From CAZLMG01 sp964560765 (GTDB lineage Bacteria; Bdellovibrionota_B; Oligoflexia; Oligoflexales; CAZLMG01), in NCBI GenBank assembly GCA_964560765.1, contig CAZLMG010000021.1, positions 1 through 64,000 of the forward strand: 64,000 nt of DNA. Direction: 5' to 3'. The position numbers and the translations under genes are program-made. The stretch's first letter is position 1, and each line of letters starts with the position of its first letter. Below, one piece after another: positions 8,185-16,524 of this stretch. The notes beneath the pieces are model-generated. The model searched no databases and was not told where the DNA came from. It saw only the letters and a program-made list of their open reading frames with translations.

Positions 8185-10320
8185 TTGAATACCGATCAAC
8201 TGCTCCGAGTAAAGCCTTACCGCATCGGCGTTGTGCACGAGCAACACGCCTATTGCGGCCTGCGCGACGAAGCTGGGTGGATCGTGTTGCATCAACGCGA
8301 ACTCGAAACCATCAACCAGCTCTCCGATCAGCCGATTGCAGTGGGCGCATTTTTGGGGACGCTACTGGCGGGTTCCCCCGGCAGCCTGACGCTCGCGCAG
8401 GGTATTGCGTTATTGGGCAAATTGTCCGAGGCTGGCTTTCTTGCCGGCGACGACGTGCCTGGCCCCACCTCAAATTCGGCTGAAAGCCACGCTTCCCAGC
8501 GCCTTCTGCCAATATTGGCGACGGGACCCATCACCCGCGTACATCCACTCATCGGCGATTTGGCGCAATTCTGCATCCACCCGGCAACCCTATTGCTGTC
8601 ACCGGTCGCTGCCCTGTTGCTAATGACACCCGCATTGGGCAGCCAGCTTGACCCCTTTGCCGATTCGATGCTGAACCCTGCCCATATCCTAAGAGAAGTC
8701 GGCCCAGCACCTTTGATGGCGCTTAGTGTTTTCGGCTTGAGTCTACTAGCGACGGCCATGGCATGCTTACGCGGACTTTTGCTGTATGGCCTCGGCGCCG
8801 TACACGTGGCTTATGAACTGCGCCTGGCCAGTTGGCTCGTTCCCTGTGTCACACTTGATGATCGAGATATGGGAATGCTTCCGCGGAACGAGCTATTGCG
8901 GTTCGGTGCGCTAACACTACTCTTGCCGTTCATGGGGGCGCTCATCTTCTTCTGGTCAGCGGTCAGATTTGGGGACTCGCCCTGGATCGCATGGGCCGGT
9001 TGGTGCTTCGTCGTCATCGGCTTAGCACAAGTTTCCCCGCTCTGGTGGTCGGCCCTCATGCGCTTTCTGAGCAGCTATCTGGTCTGGCCGCAGCTCAAGA
9101 CTCAAGCCAGTCACTTCCTCAGGGAAAATTTATTGCGCCGGGGCACGCCCAAGGAACAAGACCACGAAACAGGAGCGTTGACACGCCGGCTGGAGCGCGC
9201 ACTCATCCCCATGGTTACCGGTACCATTCTCTGGCTGTATGCGACCTGGCTGCTAAGCAGCTACTTCTTTTTGGATCTGGCCGAGCAAAGTTTTGCATTG
9301 TGGCAAAACTGGCAACAAGACGCCCAAGCCTGGACGGTAGCTCGCTGGCTTTCATTCGCCATATCCGCCGTCGCCCTGATTTGCGTTGCGACGATAGCGC
9401 TCGGTGCCGCACTGCGATTCATCGCCGTCCCGCTTACGAACGCCTGGAGTATGGCGCGCGTCCCTTTGCGCAAAGTTCGCCGCTCTCTGCCGCAGAACAA
9501 GGGATCGAGACTCTCGGCCAGCGCAGCACTACATGGCTTTTTGCGCGGAATTCCTATCTTCCATCACCTGGACGACGCGTCCATTGGAAAGTTGACGCAG
9601 GTTCTCGAGGTATTTGCGCTGGCGCGGGGCGAAACGATAGTCAGCCAAGGCGAACCCGGGGAACATTTTTTTATTCTGGCAGAAGGCCAAGCCCAAGTGG
9701 AACTCGAGGGCGCCTTCGGGGCAAAGACTCACCTCGCCACCCTCGAGCCTGGCGATTCATTCGGCGAAATAGCTCTCCTTGAATCTGGCCGACGCACAGC
9801 CACCGTGCGCGCAGCTAGTCATGTGCGCGTCTTGGCGTTGAGTCGCAAAGAGTTCGACCAGATATTCCCGATAGGTAGTCCGGTGCGCGAGCAACTTACG
9901 ACGTTGATTCGCCGCGCCAAGGTCATTCAGGAAACCGAGGCACTGTCGCATCTTAGCCCGCCGCAGGTTGCAGCCCTGCTCCTGCGCCTAACATCGCAAC
10001 AGTACGCAGCGGGCGACGTCCTGATCCAGCAGGAAGATGGCGCTGATGCTGCCTACATTATCGAATCAGGAGTTGTCAGCGTCGAGCAGTCTGGAGGCGC
10101 CGTACCTCTGGCTGAGCTGGGACGAGGTAACGTGGTTGGTACGATTGGCTTACTGCGTTCGCGTCCGCGGACGGCGACTGTCCGTTGCAAAACAGCGGTA
10201 AGCGTCCTCAAACTCGATCGAGAGACCTTCGCCTATTTGTGTCTCGCCAATCGCTTCGTCGCAGCGCTCCTGAATCAGCTCGCCAGCCGGCAGCTTGCAG
10301 ATCAGGAGCGTACAGTATGA
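8185..10320 (+). CDS. Multi-pass membrane protein with two cyclic-nucleotide-binding domains
   Basis: TTG at 8185 follows AAGGA at good spacing; an in-frame GTG at 8116 adds 23 residues (numbers below count from it) but has no ribosome site. Residues 30-112 resemble a PqqD-like winged helix. About six membrane segments follow (roughly 155-175, 200-225, 265-285, 292-310, 365-385, 410-435). Two cNMP domains follow: one at about 481-583 with an intact cassette FGEIALLESGRRTATV, the other at 611-710 with the degenerate VGTIGLLRSRPRTATV. The membrane part is arranged like an M50 site-2 protease, but where HExxH is expected it reads HVAYE (230-234), so it is probably catalytically dead; this is my inference. 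The gene overlaps the next by ATGA. Confidence 0.82.
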   Translation: MNTDQLLRVKPYRIGVVHEQHAYCGLRDEAGWIVLHQRELETINQLSDQPIAVGAFLGTLLAGSPGSLTLAQGIALLGKLSEAGFLAGDDVPGPTSNSAESHASQRLLPILATGPITRVHPLIGDLAQFCIHPATLLLSPVAALLLMTPALGSQLDPFADSMLNPAHILREVGPAPLMALSVFGLSLLATAMACLRGLLLYGLGAVHVAYELRLASWLVPCVTLDDRDMGMLPRNELLRFGALTLLLPFMGALIFFWSAVRFGDSPWIAWAGWCFVVIGLAQVSPLWWSALMRFLSSYLVWPQLKTQASHFLRENLLRRGTPKEQDHETGALTRRLERALIPMVTGTILWLYATWLLSSYFFLDLAEQSFALWQNWQQDAQAWTVARWLSFAISAVALICVATIALGAALRFIAVPLTNAWSMARVPLRKVRRSLPQNKGSRLSASAALHGFLRGIPIFHHLDDASIGKLTQVLEVFALARGETIVSQGEPGEHFFILAEGQAQVELEGAFGAKTHLATLEPGDSFGEIALLESGRRTATVRAASHVRVLALSRKEFDQIFPIGSPVREQLTTLIRRAKVIQETEALSHLSPPQVAALLLRLTSQQYAAGDVLIQQEDGADAAYIIESGVVSVEQSGGAVPLAELGRGNVVGTIGLLRSRPRTATVRCKTAVSVLKLDRETFAYLCLANRFVAALLNQLASRQLADQERTV

Positions 10321-10703
10321 TCGGCGGTCGACTGATTCCCCTAGCATTCTTGGGTGGTCTTGCGGTTCATGGCAAGCAGTCATTGGAAGAACAGGCGGAT
10401 CGCTTGCTCAACATGAAAGACCGCACCATCACGCAACAACGCATGCTTACCATCTTAGAGGTGGCCAAGTTGCAAACCATCAGCGGCAGCCTGCCACAGA
10501 TTCCCGACAACCCCAGTCTCCTTAGCTACATTCAAAGAAATGTGCGCTTGCGGGCCGGTGGCGATGCCAGCGTCGACGCATGGAATACACCATTTCGCCA
10601 TCAATGGCGCGGGCCCCGCCTGACGCTGCTTTCTGCCGGACCAGATTTACAGTTTGGTACCACCGATGACGTTCAAAGTACCAGCAACCTAGGAGACTAT
10701 TGA
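10317..10703 (+). CDS. Small GspG-like (T2SS pseudopilin-type) protein
   Basis: A 128-residue protein starting in the ATGA overlap with the preceding gene, so the two are translationally coupled. Its C-terminal part, with VDAWNTPFRHQW and SAGPDLQFGTTDDVQ, matches the end of major type II secretion pseudopilins (DxWGxPY...SxGPDGxxGTxDD). It lacks the N-terminal prepilin motif with Glu5; instead there is a short hydrophobic N-terminus and a charged helix. It is therefore probably not an assembled pseudopilin but a protein that reuses the calcium-binding C-terminal fold. Its role with the cNMP protein is unknown. Confidence 0.75.
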   Translation: MIGGRLIPLAFLGGLAVHGKQSLEEQADRLLNMKDRTITQQRMLTILEVAKLQTISGSLPQIPDNPSLLSYIQRNVRLRAGGDASVDAWNTPFRHQWRGPRLTLLSAGPDLQFGTTDDVQSTSNLGDY

Positions 10704-10706
10704 CGC

Positions 10707-11186
10707 ATGCAGACTCGCAACTTAAGAATGTGGACGTTCGGACTCATCACGTTAAGTTCTCTTGCCGGTCCAGTAGCATTTGCCGACAGCAAGCTGCCCG
10801 TATACGAATGCGCAGTCTTGGACTCTGAGCACTGCAATCCGGTTGCCGAGTTTATCTTCGATACGGCAAAGCCAGCAGAAAAACACGATTTCTACTTTGA
10901 CGAGCAGGTGCGTCTGACCACAGCTTGCACGCACTTCCATGGGGTCATCGAATGTGAGTTTGCCGAACATCCGAAAAACGGCGGACCTAGCTTGAGCCTT
11001 GCCAGCGCTTGGTTTCCCGTGGGAGCTTTATTGAGCTATTCGGTCCTGTTGCGCCTGCCTTCGGCGCCCGAGGCAGACCCCCATTCCGTAACCCTTTATT
11101 GTCACGCCGACGCGCAAGGTCGCATCGCCGCTTCGGCGACAATGGCCTGTCAAAGGCGTAATCACAGGCTTTTCTCGCGCTTTTGA
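10707..11186 (+). CDS. Small exported protein of unknown function
   Basis: A 159-residue protein with a signal peptide ending at VAFADS (around residue 27). The mature part has several cysteines (YECAV, HCNPV, TACTH, IECEF, LYCHA, MACQR) that could form disulfides in the periplasm. AGGAGA lies ten bases before the ATG and only three bases separate it from the gene upstream, so it is the third gene of the cNMP operon. No family is recognised. Its size and cysteine-bearing character recall the small exported protein at 18647-19045, but I see no convincing alignment. Confidence 0.7.
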   Translation: MQTRNLRMWTFGLITLSSLAGPVAFADSKLPVYECAVLDSEHCNPVAEFIFDTAKPAEKHDFYFDEQVRLTTACTHFHGVIECEFAEHPKNGGPSLSLASAWFPVGALLSYSVLLRLPSAPEADPHSVTLYCHADAQGRIAASATMACQRRNHRLFSRF

Positions 11187-11277
11187 AACTTTTTCCTCAT
11201 GGATCCGTAGTCTTTCTCCGAAGCGTTTGAAGTGGACTTTGCCCTGAGACCGTATCGATCGTGAGGAGATCTCAGAA

Positions 11278-11937
11278 TTGCGACAGAGATTTGCATCGTT
11301 GTTTGCGATCGCATGGATTGCAAGTTCTAACGCGGCGGGGTCCCAACCCGAATGGAAACCCATTCCCACCGGAGAAGACGGCATCCGCATCTTTCAACGG
11401 CAAGATGCAGCAAGCGACGTCATTTCTGTACGCGGAGAGGCCGAGATACCAGCGCGGTTACAGGACGTCATCCGAGTGATGGCGGACAATTCGCAAGCTC
11501 CAGAATGGATGCCCTTTGTTGCGGAAAAGCGGGATGTGCGGATGGTTGCCGCCAACGAACGGATCGAGTTTGTAAGGGTTGATATGCCGTGGCCGGTCAC
11601 CGATCGGTATTTCGTCAATCGTGGTCGTGTCGAATCCCTCCCGAACGGCGGACTTAAAGTTGTCGTTGAATCCGTTGACGAATCCTACCCGACCGCAGAT
11701 GCGGGGCTGATCCGAGGAATCATCCACTTCAGCACTTTCATCTTGGAACCTGCTGCGGAGGGGGCTGCCACGCAAATGACCCTCGAGGTGAACTCCGATC
11801 CGCGTGGTTGGATTCCGACTGTGTTTGTCAATGCAGCTCAGCGCGAGTGGCCGCGCATGTTTTTTGGCGGTCTTACCAAGCAACTGAAAAAATTAGGTCT
11901 ACTCAACGAGAGCCGTGCCACGACGGTCGCACATTAG
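11278..11937 (+). CDS. START/SRPBCC-type lipid-binding protein
   Basis: A 219-residue protein beginning with TTG, after GAGGAG at nine bases. It has a short signal-like N-terminus ending near SNAAG. The body fits START-domain proteins: a DGIRIFQRQ segment, a WMPFVAEKRDV region, the conserved MPWPVTDRYFVNRG strand, then FILEPAAEG and a C-terminal amphipathic helix. START domains bind lipids or other hydrophobic ligands in a deep cavity. Exported versions occur next to lipid metabolism genes, but no such link is visible here. It stands apart from its neighbours on the same strand, with 91 bases before and 232 after. Confidence 0.82.
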   Translation: MRQRFASLFAIAWIASSNAAGSQPEWKPIPTGEDGIRIFQRQDAASDVISVRGEAEIPARLQDVIRVMADNSQAPEWMPFVAEKRDVRMVAANERIEFVRVDMPWPVTDRYFVNRGRVESLPNGGLKVVVESVDESYPTADAGLIRGIIHFSTFILEPAAEGAATQMTLEVNSDPRGWIPTVFVNAAQREWPRMFFGGLTKQLKKLGLLNESRATTVAH

Positions 11938-12169
11938 AATGCCCCAGTCATAGCCTGAATTGCAGGTTTTCAAACTTATTTCCGAGAACTCGATCCATCA
12001 ATCTGGCCAGTCTGGATGTTTCTGCTGAGCCACAATTCTGAAGGCCAAGTTCAAACGAGCATGGTAATCTCCTGACTTTACCGGCTGACATCACTGCAAC
12101 TATTGGCTTCCATTTAAGAATTTCTGGTTTTTCGCCGATAGAGAGCCTACGTTTTAGTGGAGAGATTGC

Positions 12170-12712
12170 ATGCTAACGATTTCGCGAGCCATTTCTTTAG
12201 TCACCATCAGCCTACTCGCCATCGGACATGCTGGCGGCGCAACAAGTCCTGCCACGAGCCACGAACGGGGCACATTGATCATTGAAGTACATGGCGCTGC
12301 AACCGAAAAAGGCACGGTACGCATGGCCTTGGACCCTTCCGCAGAGACTTTTCTCAAAGACATGGCCAATCATCCCGAGTGGCGCAGCTTATCGGCTCCG
12401 GGCGGTCAAGAAACAGTTCGCATTGAGGTCAGTAACGTGGCGTTCGGGACCTATGCGTTGCGTGGATTTTATGATGTCAACGACAACGAAAAACTGGACA
12501 CAAACCTACTCGGCATTCCGGCCGAAGCTTACGGTTTTTCCAACGACGCTCGCCGTTGGTTCGGACCGCCAAAGTTCGAGGACGCCGCATTTGCCTTTTC
12601 TGGCGACCAGCAAGTCGTGACTGTGGTACTTAGTCACCACATCAAGACGCCATCTGTCGGAGTGCGCGTCCCGGAAAAATCTCCACCCGCGGTGGCGCCT
12701 TCGCGGAGCTAA
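12170..12712 (+). CDS. DUF2141 exported protein
   Basis: A 180-residue protein with a signal peptide ending near HAGGA (about residue 24). GGAGAG precedes the ATG by five bases. The DUF2141 signature is clear: GTVRMALD, then an FYDVNDNEKLDTNLLGIP segment and EAYGFSNDAR. The aspartate-rich loop DVNDNEKLD looks able to bind calcium. The family is exported and of unknown function, often adjacent to SDR or lipid-related genes. A proline-rich tail follows the domain. The next gene, a SDR-SRPBCC fusion, starts 20 bases downstream, so the two probably form an operon. Confidence 0.85.
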   Translation: MLTISRAISLVTISLLAIGHAGGATSPATSHERGTLIIEVHGAATEKGTVRMALDPSAETFLKDMANHPEWRSLSAPGGQETVRIEVSNVAFGTYALRGFYDVNDNEKLDTNLLGIPAEAYGFSNDARRWFGPPKFEDAAFAFSGDQQVVTVVLSHHIKTPSVGVRVPEKSPPAVAPSRS

Positions 12713-12732
12713 GCCGCGCAGAAGGTACCCAT

Positions 12733-14124
12733 ATGCAACATGCAGGCAAGGTGCTGTTAACGGGGGGCACGGGCTTCCTTGGAAATCGCGTCGGTCAAGA
12801 ATTGGTGCGCCGCGGCTACCAGGTGATCGTCGCCACGCGCTCGCCGGAAAAGGTGCGCGGAACTCTTTCATTTCCCTGTGAACTGCTTCAATGGACTGAA
12901 CCCAAATACGATCTCGAGAAGAACCTCATCGGCTCCTTGACGGCCGTCATTCACCTGGCTGGCGAAAGCATCGCCGGAGGTCGCTGGACCTCAGCCTATA
13001 AGGAAAGATTGCGCCGATCGCGAGTGGATTCAACGACCGCATTGGCGGAAGCGATGCGCCGCTTCGGAAATCCAGGACAAGTTTTCATTCAGGCTTCCGG
13101 CATCGGCTACTACGGCGATACTGGCGAGTCAGTTTACGGCGAAGAGCAACTGGCGGGCGACGATTTCTTGGGACAGTTGGCGCAGGCTTGGGAGGGCGCC
13201 GCGAGCCCCCTCGATACCGTCGACATTCGACGCGTCGCCCTGCGCTTTGGAATGTTGCTTGGCACGACCGGCGGTGCTCTGGCTGAGCTGCTACCACTAT
13301 ATGCCCGAGGGTTTGGAGCTCGGCTGGGCTCTGGTAAACAGTGGCTATCATGGCTGCACATTGACGATGCCGTTGGCTTGATCATAGCCGCCTTGCAGGA
13401 CGATCGCTGGCGCGGTCCCGTCAACGCCTGCAGTCCACAACCAGTGCGACAACATGCGTTTCATCGGGCGTTGTGTCAGCACTTCGGTTCCTGGACCTTT
13501 GTAGCCGCTCCTCGTCTGGCCTTGCAGGTCGCGGTTGGCCCATTCGCTGCCGCTCTGCTCAGCTCGCAAAGAGCTCTGCCGCAGGCTGCATTGTCCCGCG
13601 GCTATGCATTTCGCTTTCCCCAGTTAGACGGCGCCCTCAGCAATCTATTTGCACCGCGTCAACGACTTCGTTCGCAAATTGTGCAGCTGGAACAATGGCT
13701 ACCCTTGTCGCCCGACGAGCTTTGGCCATTTTTTAGCAATGCGCAGAATCTCGAGCGTCTGACCCCGCCTTTTCTGAACTTTCACGTTAAAAAGGTCCAT
13801 TCCCAGGAGCTCGGCAGCGGCACCTTGATTGACTATCGATTGAAGCTGCACGGGATCCCGTTGGGTTGGCGCACCCGACTAGAGCAATGGGAACCGCCGC
13901 ACCGCTTTGTCGATACGCAGCTGACGGGGCCCTATTCACTGTGGCACCACACCCATTCATTTACGGCCCTGGGCAGCGGCACTTTGATGACCGATCGAGT
14001 GGAGTACTCCTTGCCGCTGGCGCCCCTTTCGACAGTGGTCGCGGGACCGTTCGTCGACCGCGACGTGAGAAATATCTTTCGTTACCGCGTCCAAGCGGCC
14101 CGCGATATTTTCTTTAAGACCTAG
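12733..14124 (+). CDS. SDR epimerase (YfcH/TIGR01777 type) fused to SRPBCC domain
   Basis: A 463-residue two-domain protein. Residues 1-300 are an extended SDR of the YfcH/SDR39U1 group, with the nucleotide loop TGGTGFLG, HLAGESIAGGRW, and the SGIGYYGDTG segment whose Tyr replaces the usual YxxxK geometry; the AWEGAA and RFGMLLG motifs are typical. Residues 310-463 form an SRPBCC/cyclase-like domain starting VQLEQWLPLSPDELWPFF. Such fusions occur in several bacterial groups; the ligand and reaction are not known, although a hydrophobic substrate presented by the SRPBCC cavity is plausible. The stop codon overlaps that of the convergent phhA at a CTAG. Confidence 0.88.
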   Translation: MQHAGKVLLTGGTGFLGNRVGQELVRRGYQVIVATRSPEKVRGTLSFPCELLQWTEPKYDLEKNLIGSLTAVIHLAGESIAGGRWTSAYKERLRRSRVDSTTALAEAMRRFGNPGQVFIQASGIGYYGDTGESVYGEEQLAGDDFLGQLAQAWEGAASPLDTVDIRRVALRFGMLLGTTGGALAELLPLYARGFGARLGSGKQWLSWLHIDDAVGLIIAALQDDRWRGPVNACSPQPVRQHAFHRALCQHFGSWTFVAAPRLALQVAVGPFAAALLSSQRALPQAALSRGYAFRFPQLDGALSNLFAPRQRLRSQIVQLEQWLPLSPDELWPFFSNAQNLERLTPPFLNFHVKKVHSQELGSGTLIDYRLKLHGIPLGWRTRLEQWEPPHRFVDTQLTGPYSLWHHTHSFTALGSGTLMTDRVEYSLPLAPLSTVVAGPFVDRDVRNIFRYRVQAARDIFFKT

Positions 14125-14831
14125 GAGCGCATTCCACTCTCATAGGCCTCCAGGCAGCGATAGAGCTGCTCTGGGCGCTCAAGGATAAAAATTCGGCGCT
14201 GCATTTCGTCGACCCGATAGGGCATCGCCCGGATGACCTCAATATCAAACGGCAAGACTTCTGGCTCAGCACTCAACGCATAGTTGGATTCGCCGAACGA
14301 AGAGAGAATCCCACCACCAAAGATGCGGCGACCTACGGGTGTTTCGACGAGGGGAAATTCGACACCGAACCAAAACAGGCGGCCCCACTGCTCCATCAAG
14401 TCCGGTCGATCAATGTATTTCGCAGCGCGCGCACCAAACTCCTGACAAAAGGCGGCATATGCCGGATCAGCAAGTAACGGTAAATGCCCGTACAGGTCAT
14501 GAAACACATCGGGTGCCGGCGTATAGTTGACGTCGCGTGCGTCGCGGATGAAATTGCCGAGAGGAAATTCGCGCCGAGCCAGTCCAGGAAAGAAGCTGGT
14601 GTTATCTTCCAATCCTGCTACCGGCACACCCTTCCAGCCCGTTAGCTCGCTGAGACGCTGATTGACGGCGCCCAAGTCGGGAATATGGTCGGCGCTCAGC
14701 TCCAGCCGCCGCACCCCTTCGGTAAACAAGGGAAACGCTTGCTGAGCGCGACAGTGTTCCAGATTGCGATACAGGACAGCCCAAGTCCTGTGTTCGGCGT
14801 CGGACCAGAGGCGATAGGACTCAACTTGCAT
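14121..14831 (-). CDS. phhA: Phenylalanine 4-monooxygenase (aromatic amino acid hydroxylase)
   Basis: A 236-residue monomer-type hydroxylase. The iron ligands are visible: DVFHDLYGHLP holds the two histidines and FWFGVEFPLV the glutamate. GGGILSSFGES and the C-terminal LPFDIEVIRAMPYRVDEMQ are also diagnostic. There is no ACT regulatory domain, as is usual for bacterial PhhA. It converts phenylalanine to tyrosine using tetrahydropterin and oxygen. The ATG has GGGAGGT four bases before it. Upstream lies an array of TAACGC/GCGTTA half-sites (14851-14903), so a dedicated regulator is likely. No pterin carbinolamine dehydratase gene is adjacent. Confidence 0.95.
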   Translation of the reverse strand: MQVESYRLWSDAEHRTWAVLYRNLEHCRAQQAFPLFTEGVRRLELSADHIPDLGAVNQRLSELTGWKGVPVAGLEDNTSFFPGLARREFPLGNFIRDARDVNYTPAPDVFHDLYGHLPLLADPAYAAFCQEFGARAAKYIDRPDLMEQWGRLFWFGVEFPLVETPVGRRIFGGGILSSFGESNYALSAEPEVLPFDIEVIRAMPYRVDEMQRRIFILERPEQLYRCLEAYESGMRS

Positions 14832-14850
14832 GGGGACCTCCCGCAGAGAG

Positions 14851-14903
14851 TAGCGTTATTTAACGCCAAAATGCGCTATCTAACGCTATACTTAGCGTTA
14901 GAT
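14851..14903 (-). promoter_or_regulatory. Operator-like array of TAACGCTA half-sites upstream of phhA
   Basis: Four half-sites lie in 53 bases: TAGCGTTA (14851-14858), TAACGCCA (14861-14868), TAACGCTA (14881-14888) and TAGCGTTA (14893-14900). The first pair forms the palindrome GCGTTATTTAACGC. The second pair is a perfect 11-bp inverted repeat, ATCTAACGCTA and TAGCGTTAGAT, around TACT. The block is 20-72 bases before the phhA start and serves no other start codon. It does not match the TyrR/PhhR box. Confidence 0.7.
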
Positions 14904-14951
14904 GCTCGCATATCTTCAATCTATCCGGGATGTTGCAATTGAGGGGCCAAA

Positions 14952-16403
14952 CTAGCGCGTCAAACGAATTACGGTTTCACGAGTCAGCCCTGCGCCTTCC
15001 ACATGAACCGCACTGGACGCCGCACTTAACCCTGCTGCCGATACGGTCAGTTGGTATGTGCCAGCGGCCAACTGCCAACGATAGCGGCCAAAGGCATCCG
15101 TACTACGAGTCTCGCCTTCTCGAAAATTGATCTCAGCCAGTTCCAATTGGGCACCCGAAACTGGCGCTCCTTCAGCATCCACCACCTTCAGATTCAGGAA
15201 CGGCCGCGAATTCACCTCTTCGAGAAGGAATGGGATGACCCGCTGAACACGCGCCCAAACACCCCGTTCGTACTCACGATAGGACGGCTGAAACGAGTAC
15301 CCCGTTTCCAACAAGAACGAGAGCGTGCCATAGCGGGCATAATGGTGCTCAAAATCTTCGCCGGACGAACTAGCTGGGCGTTGACCATACTCAAGCTTAT
15401 CGGCCAAGCGGTCGCGCAGGTCATAGTAGCCCTCGGCCTCGGCAAGGTCACCGCAAAGGTATGGATACAAAACTTCATCGCCAGAACTATGGTAGGAGAT
15501 CAGGTACTGGGCGCGCAGGCGGTTATTCAGCATGTCCATGGTCAGTGACTCGGGCTCCGAGAACGGTTTCGATCCGGCGTAAATTTCACTGCTGCCGACG
15601 CTGGAATTAGCACCGCACTCAGCCCACTTGAATTCGTAATTGCGATTCACGTCTACGCCATAAGAACCATTTGCATTGCGATTGCGATTTTTGCGCCACA
15701 TGCGATCGCTTTGAAATACGTGATGAAGCCCGTCCGGATTCACCATCGGCACAAACCAGATCGAGAGCTGATCGAGCGCTTGGGCAAATGGCGCTTCACC
15801 CCCCAGAGCTCGCTTCAAATAGTCTTTGGCAGAATCGACCACGGCTGTATGCGTCATCAATTCCCGCGCGTGATGTTCGCCGACGATGATGATCTTCGGC
15901 TCGTCTTCCACCGCACTGGGATTACTACTGATTTGCAAAGCGATGAGATCACGGCCCTCTGCCGTCTTCGGTGCGCCGAGCCAACGGGTCAGATTGAACA
16001 TGTGGGCGTGCTCCGGGTGCTGTGCTGCCAAGGCCTCTAACGCCGCCGTTGTTTGCGCCACATCCATGTACTCCATGTCGCCACTATCGCGGCGATCGGC
16101 AAATGCCGCAAACGGCTCGGAGGCTGTCAGCTGCGGAGCTCGTTGCAAGGCATGCCCAAAACGCTCTAAATCACGGAGAATCGCGGGCGCCACCTGTCGG
16201 TCCAGGACAACAACTTCCACCTGCCCTTTGGCGGGATTGATACCAGCGACATCGTATCCAAGGTCCTCTAAGAGATGGCCAACAACGGCTGCTTGATCTA
16301 CTGCGAGCGTCACCAGAGTTGATTGGCTAAGCTCTTGTCGAGCACCTCCGACCAGCACCGAAAGAGACAACGCACTTGCGATCGCACCCAGCTTACCGAT
16401 CAT
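14952..16403 (-). CDS. Exported M14 zinc carboxypeptidase
   Basis: A 483-residue protein from the ATG at 16403, which follows GGGAGGAG. A signal peptide ends near VGGARQ. The first ~100 residues resemble a protease propeptide. The M14 catalytic set is present: HHARE with zinc ligands His and Glu, NPDG, GVDVNRNYEFKW with the substrate-binding Asn-Arg, ISYHSSG with the third zinc ligand, and the catalytic glutamate in FLLETGYSF. A C-terminal carboxypeptidase-regulatory-like beta-sandwich begins at LNLKVVDAEGAPV. It should remove C-terminal amino acids from peptides outside the cytoplasm. It is transcribed toward phhA, with 120 bases between them. Confidence 0.93.
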   Translation of the reverse strand: MIGKLGAIASALSLSVLVGGARQELSQSTLVTLAVDQAAVVGHLLEDLGYDVAGINPAKGQVEVVVLDRQVAPAILRDLERFGHALQRAPQLTASEPFAAFADRRDSGDMEYMDVAQTTAALEALAAQHPEHAHMFNLTRWLGAPKTAEGRDLIALQISSNPSAVEDEPKIIIVGEHHARELMTHTAVVDSAKDYLKRALGGEAPFAQALDQLSIWFVPMVNPDGLHHVFQSDRMWRKNRNRNANGSYGVDVNRNYEFKWAECGANSSVGSSEIYAGSKPFSEPESLTMDMLNNRLRAQYLISYHSSGDEVLYPYLCGDLAEAEGYYDLRDRLADKLEYGQRPASSSGEDFEHHYARYGTLSFLLETGYSFQPSYREYERGVWARVQRVIPFLLEEVNSRPFLNLKVVDAEGAPVSGAQLELAEINFREGETRSTDAFGRYRWQLAAGTYQLTVSAAGLSAASSAVHVEGAGLTRETVIRLTR

Positions 16404-16524
16404 AAGCTCCTCCCTGACTCCGACGCGGCGGTCGCGAGTAAATCCTTGAATTGTTACAAAAATGAACACGGATCTTCTGCAGATGCAATAACAGGTCATC
16501 GCCTAAAAATCGAATGAAAAAGCA

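Noticed and set aside
8991..9782. 263-codon frame overlapping the cyclic-nucleotide-binding gene
   Set aside because: It lies in another frame of a gene with clear cNMP motifs. The product is rich in Arg, Ser and Pro and has no domain.
10317..10703. GspG major pseudopilin
   Set aside because: The C-terminus matches, but there is no prepilin leader or Glu5 helix, so a true pseudopilin call is not supported.
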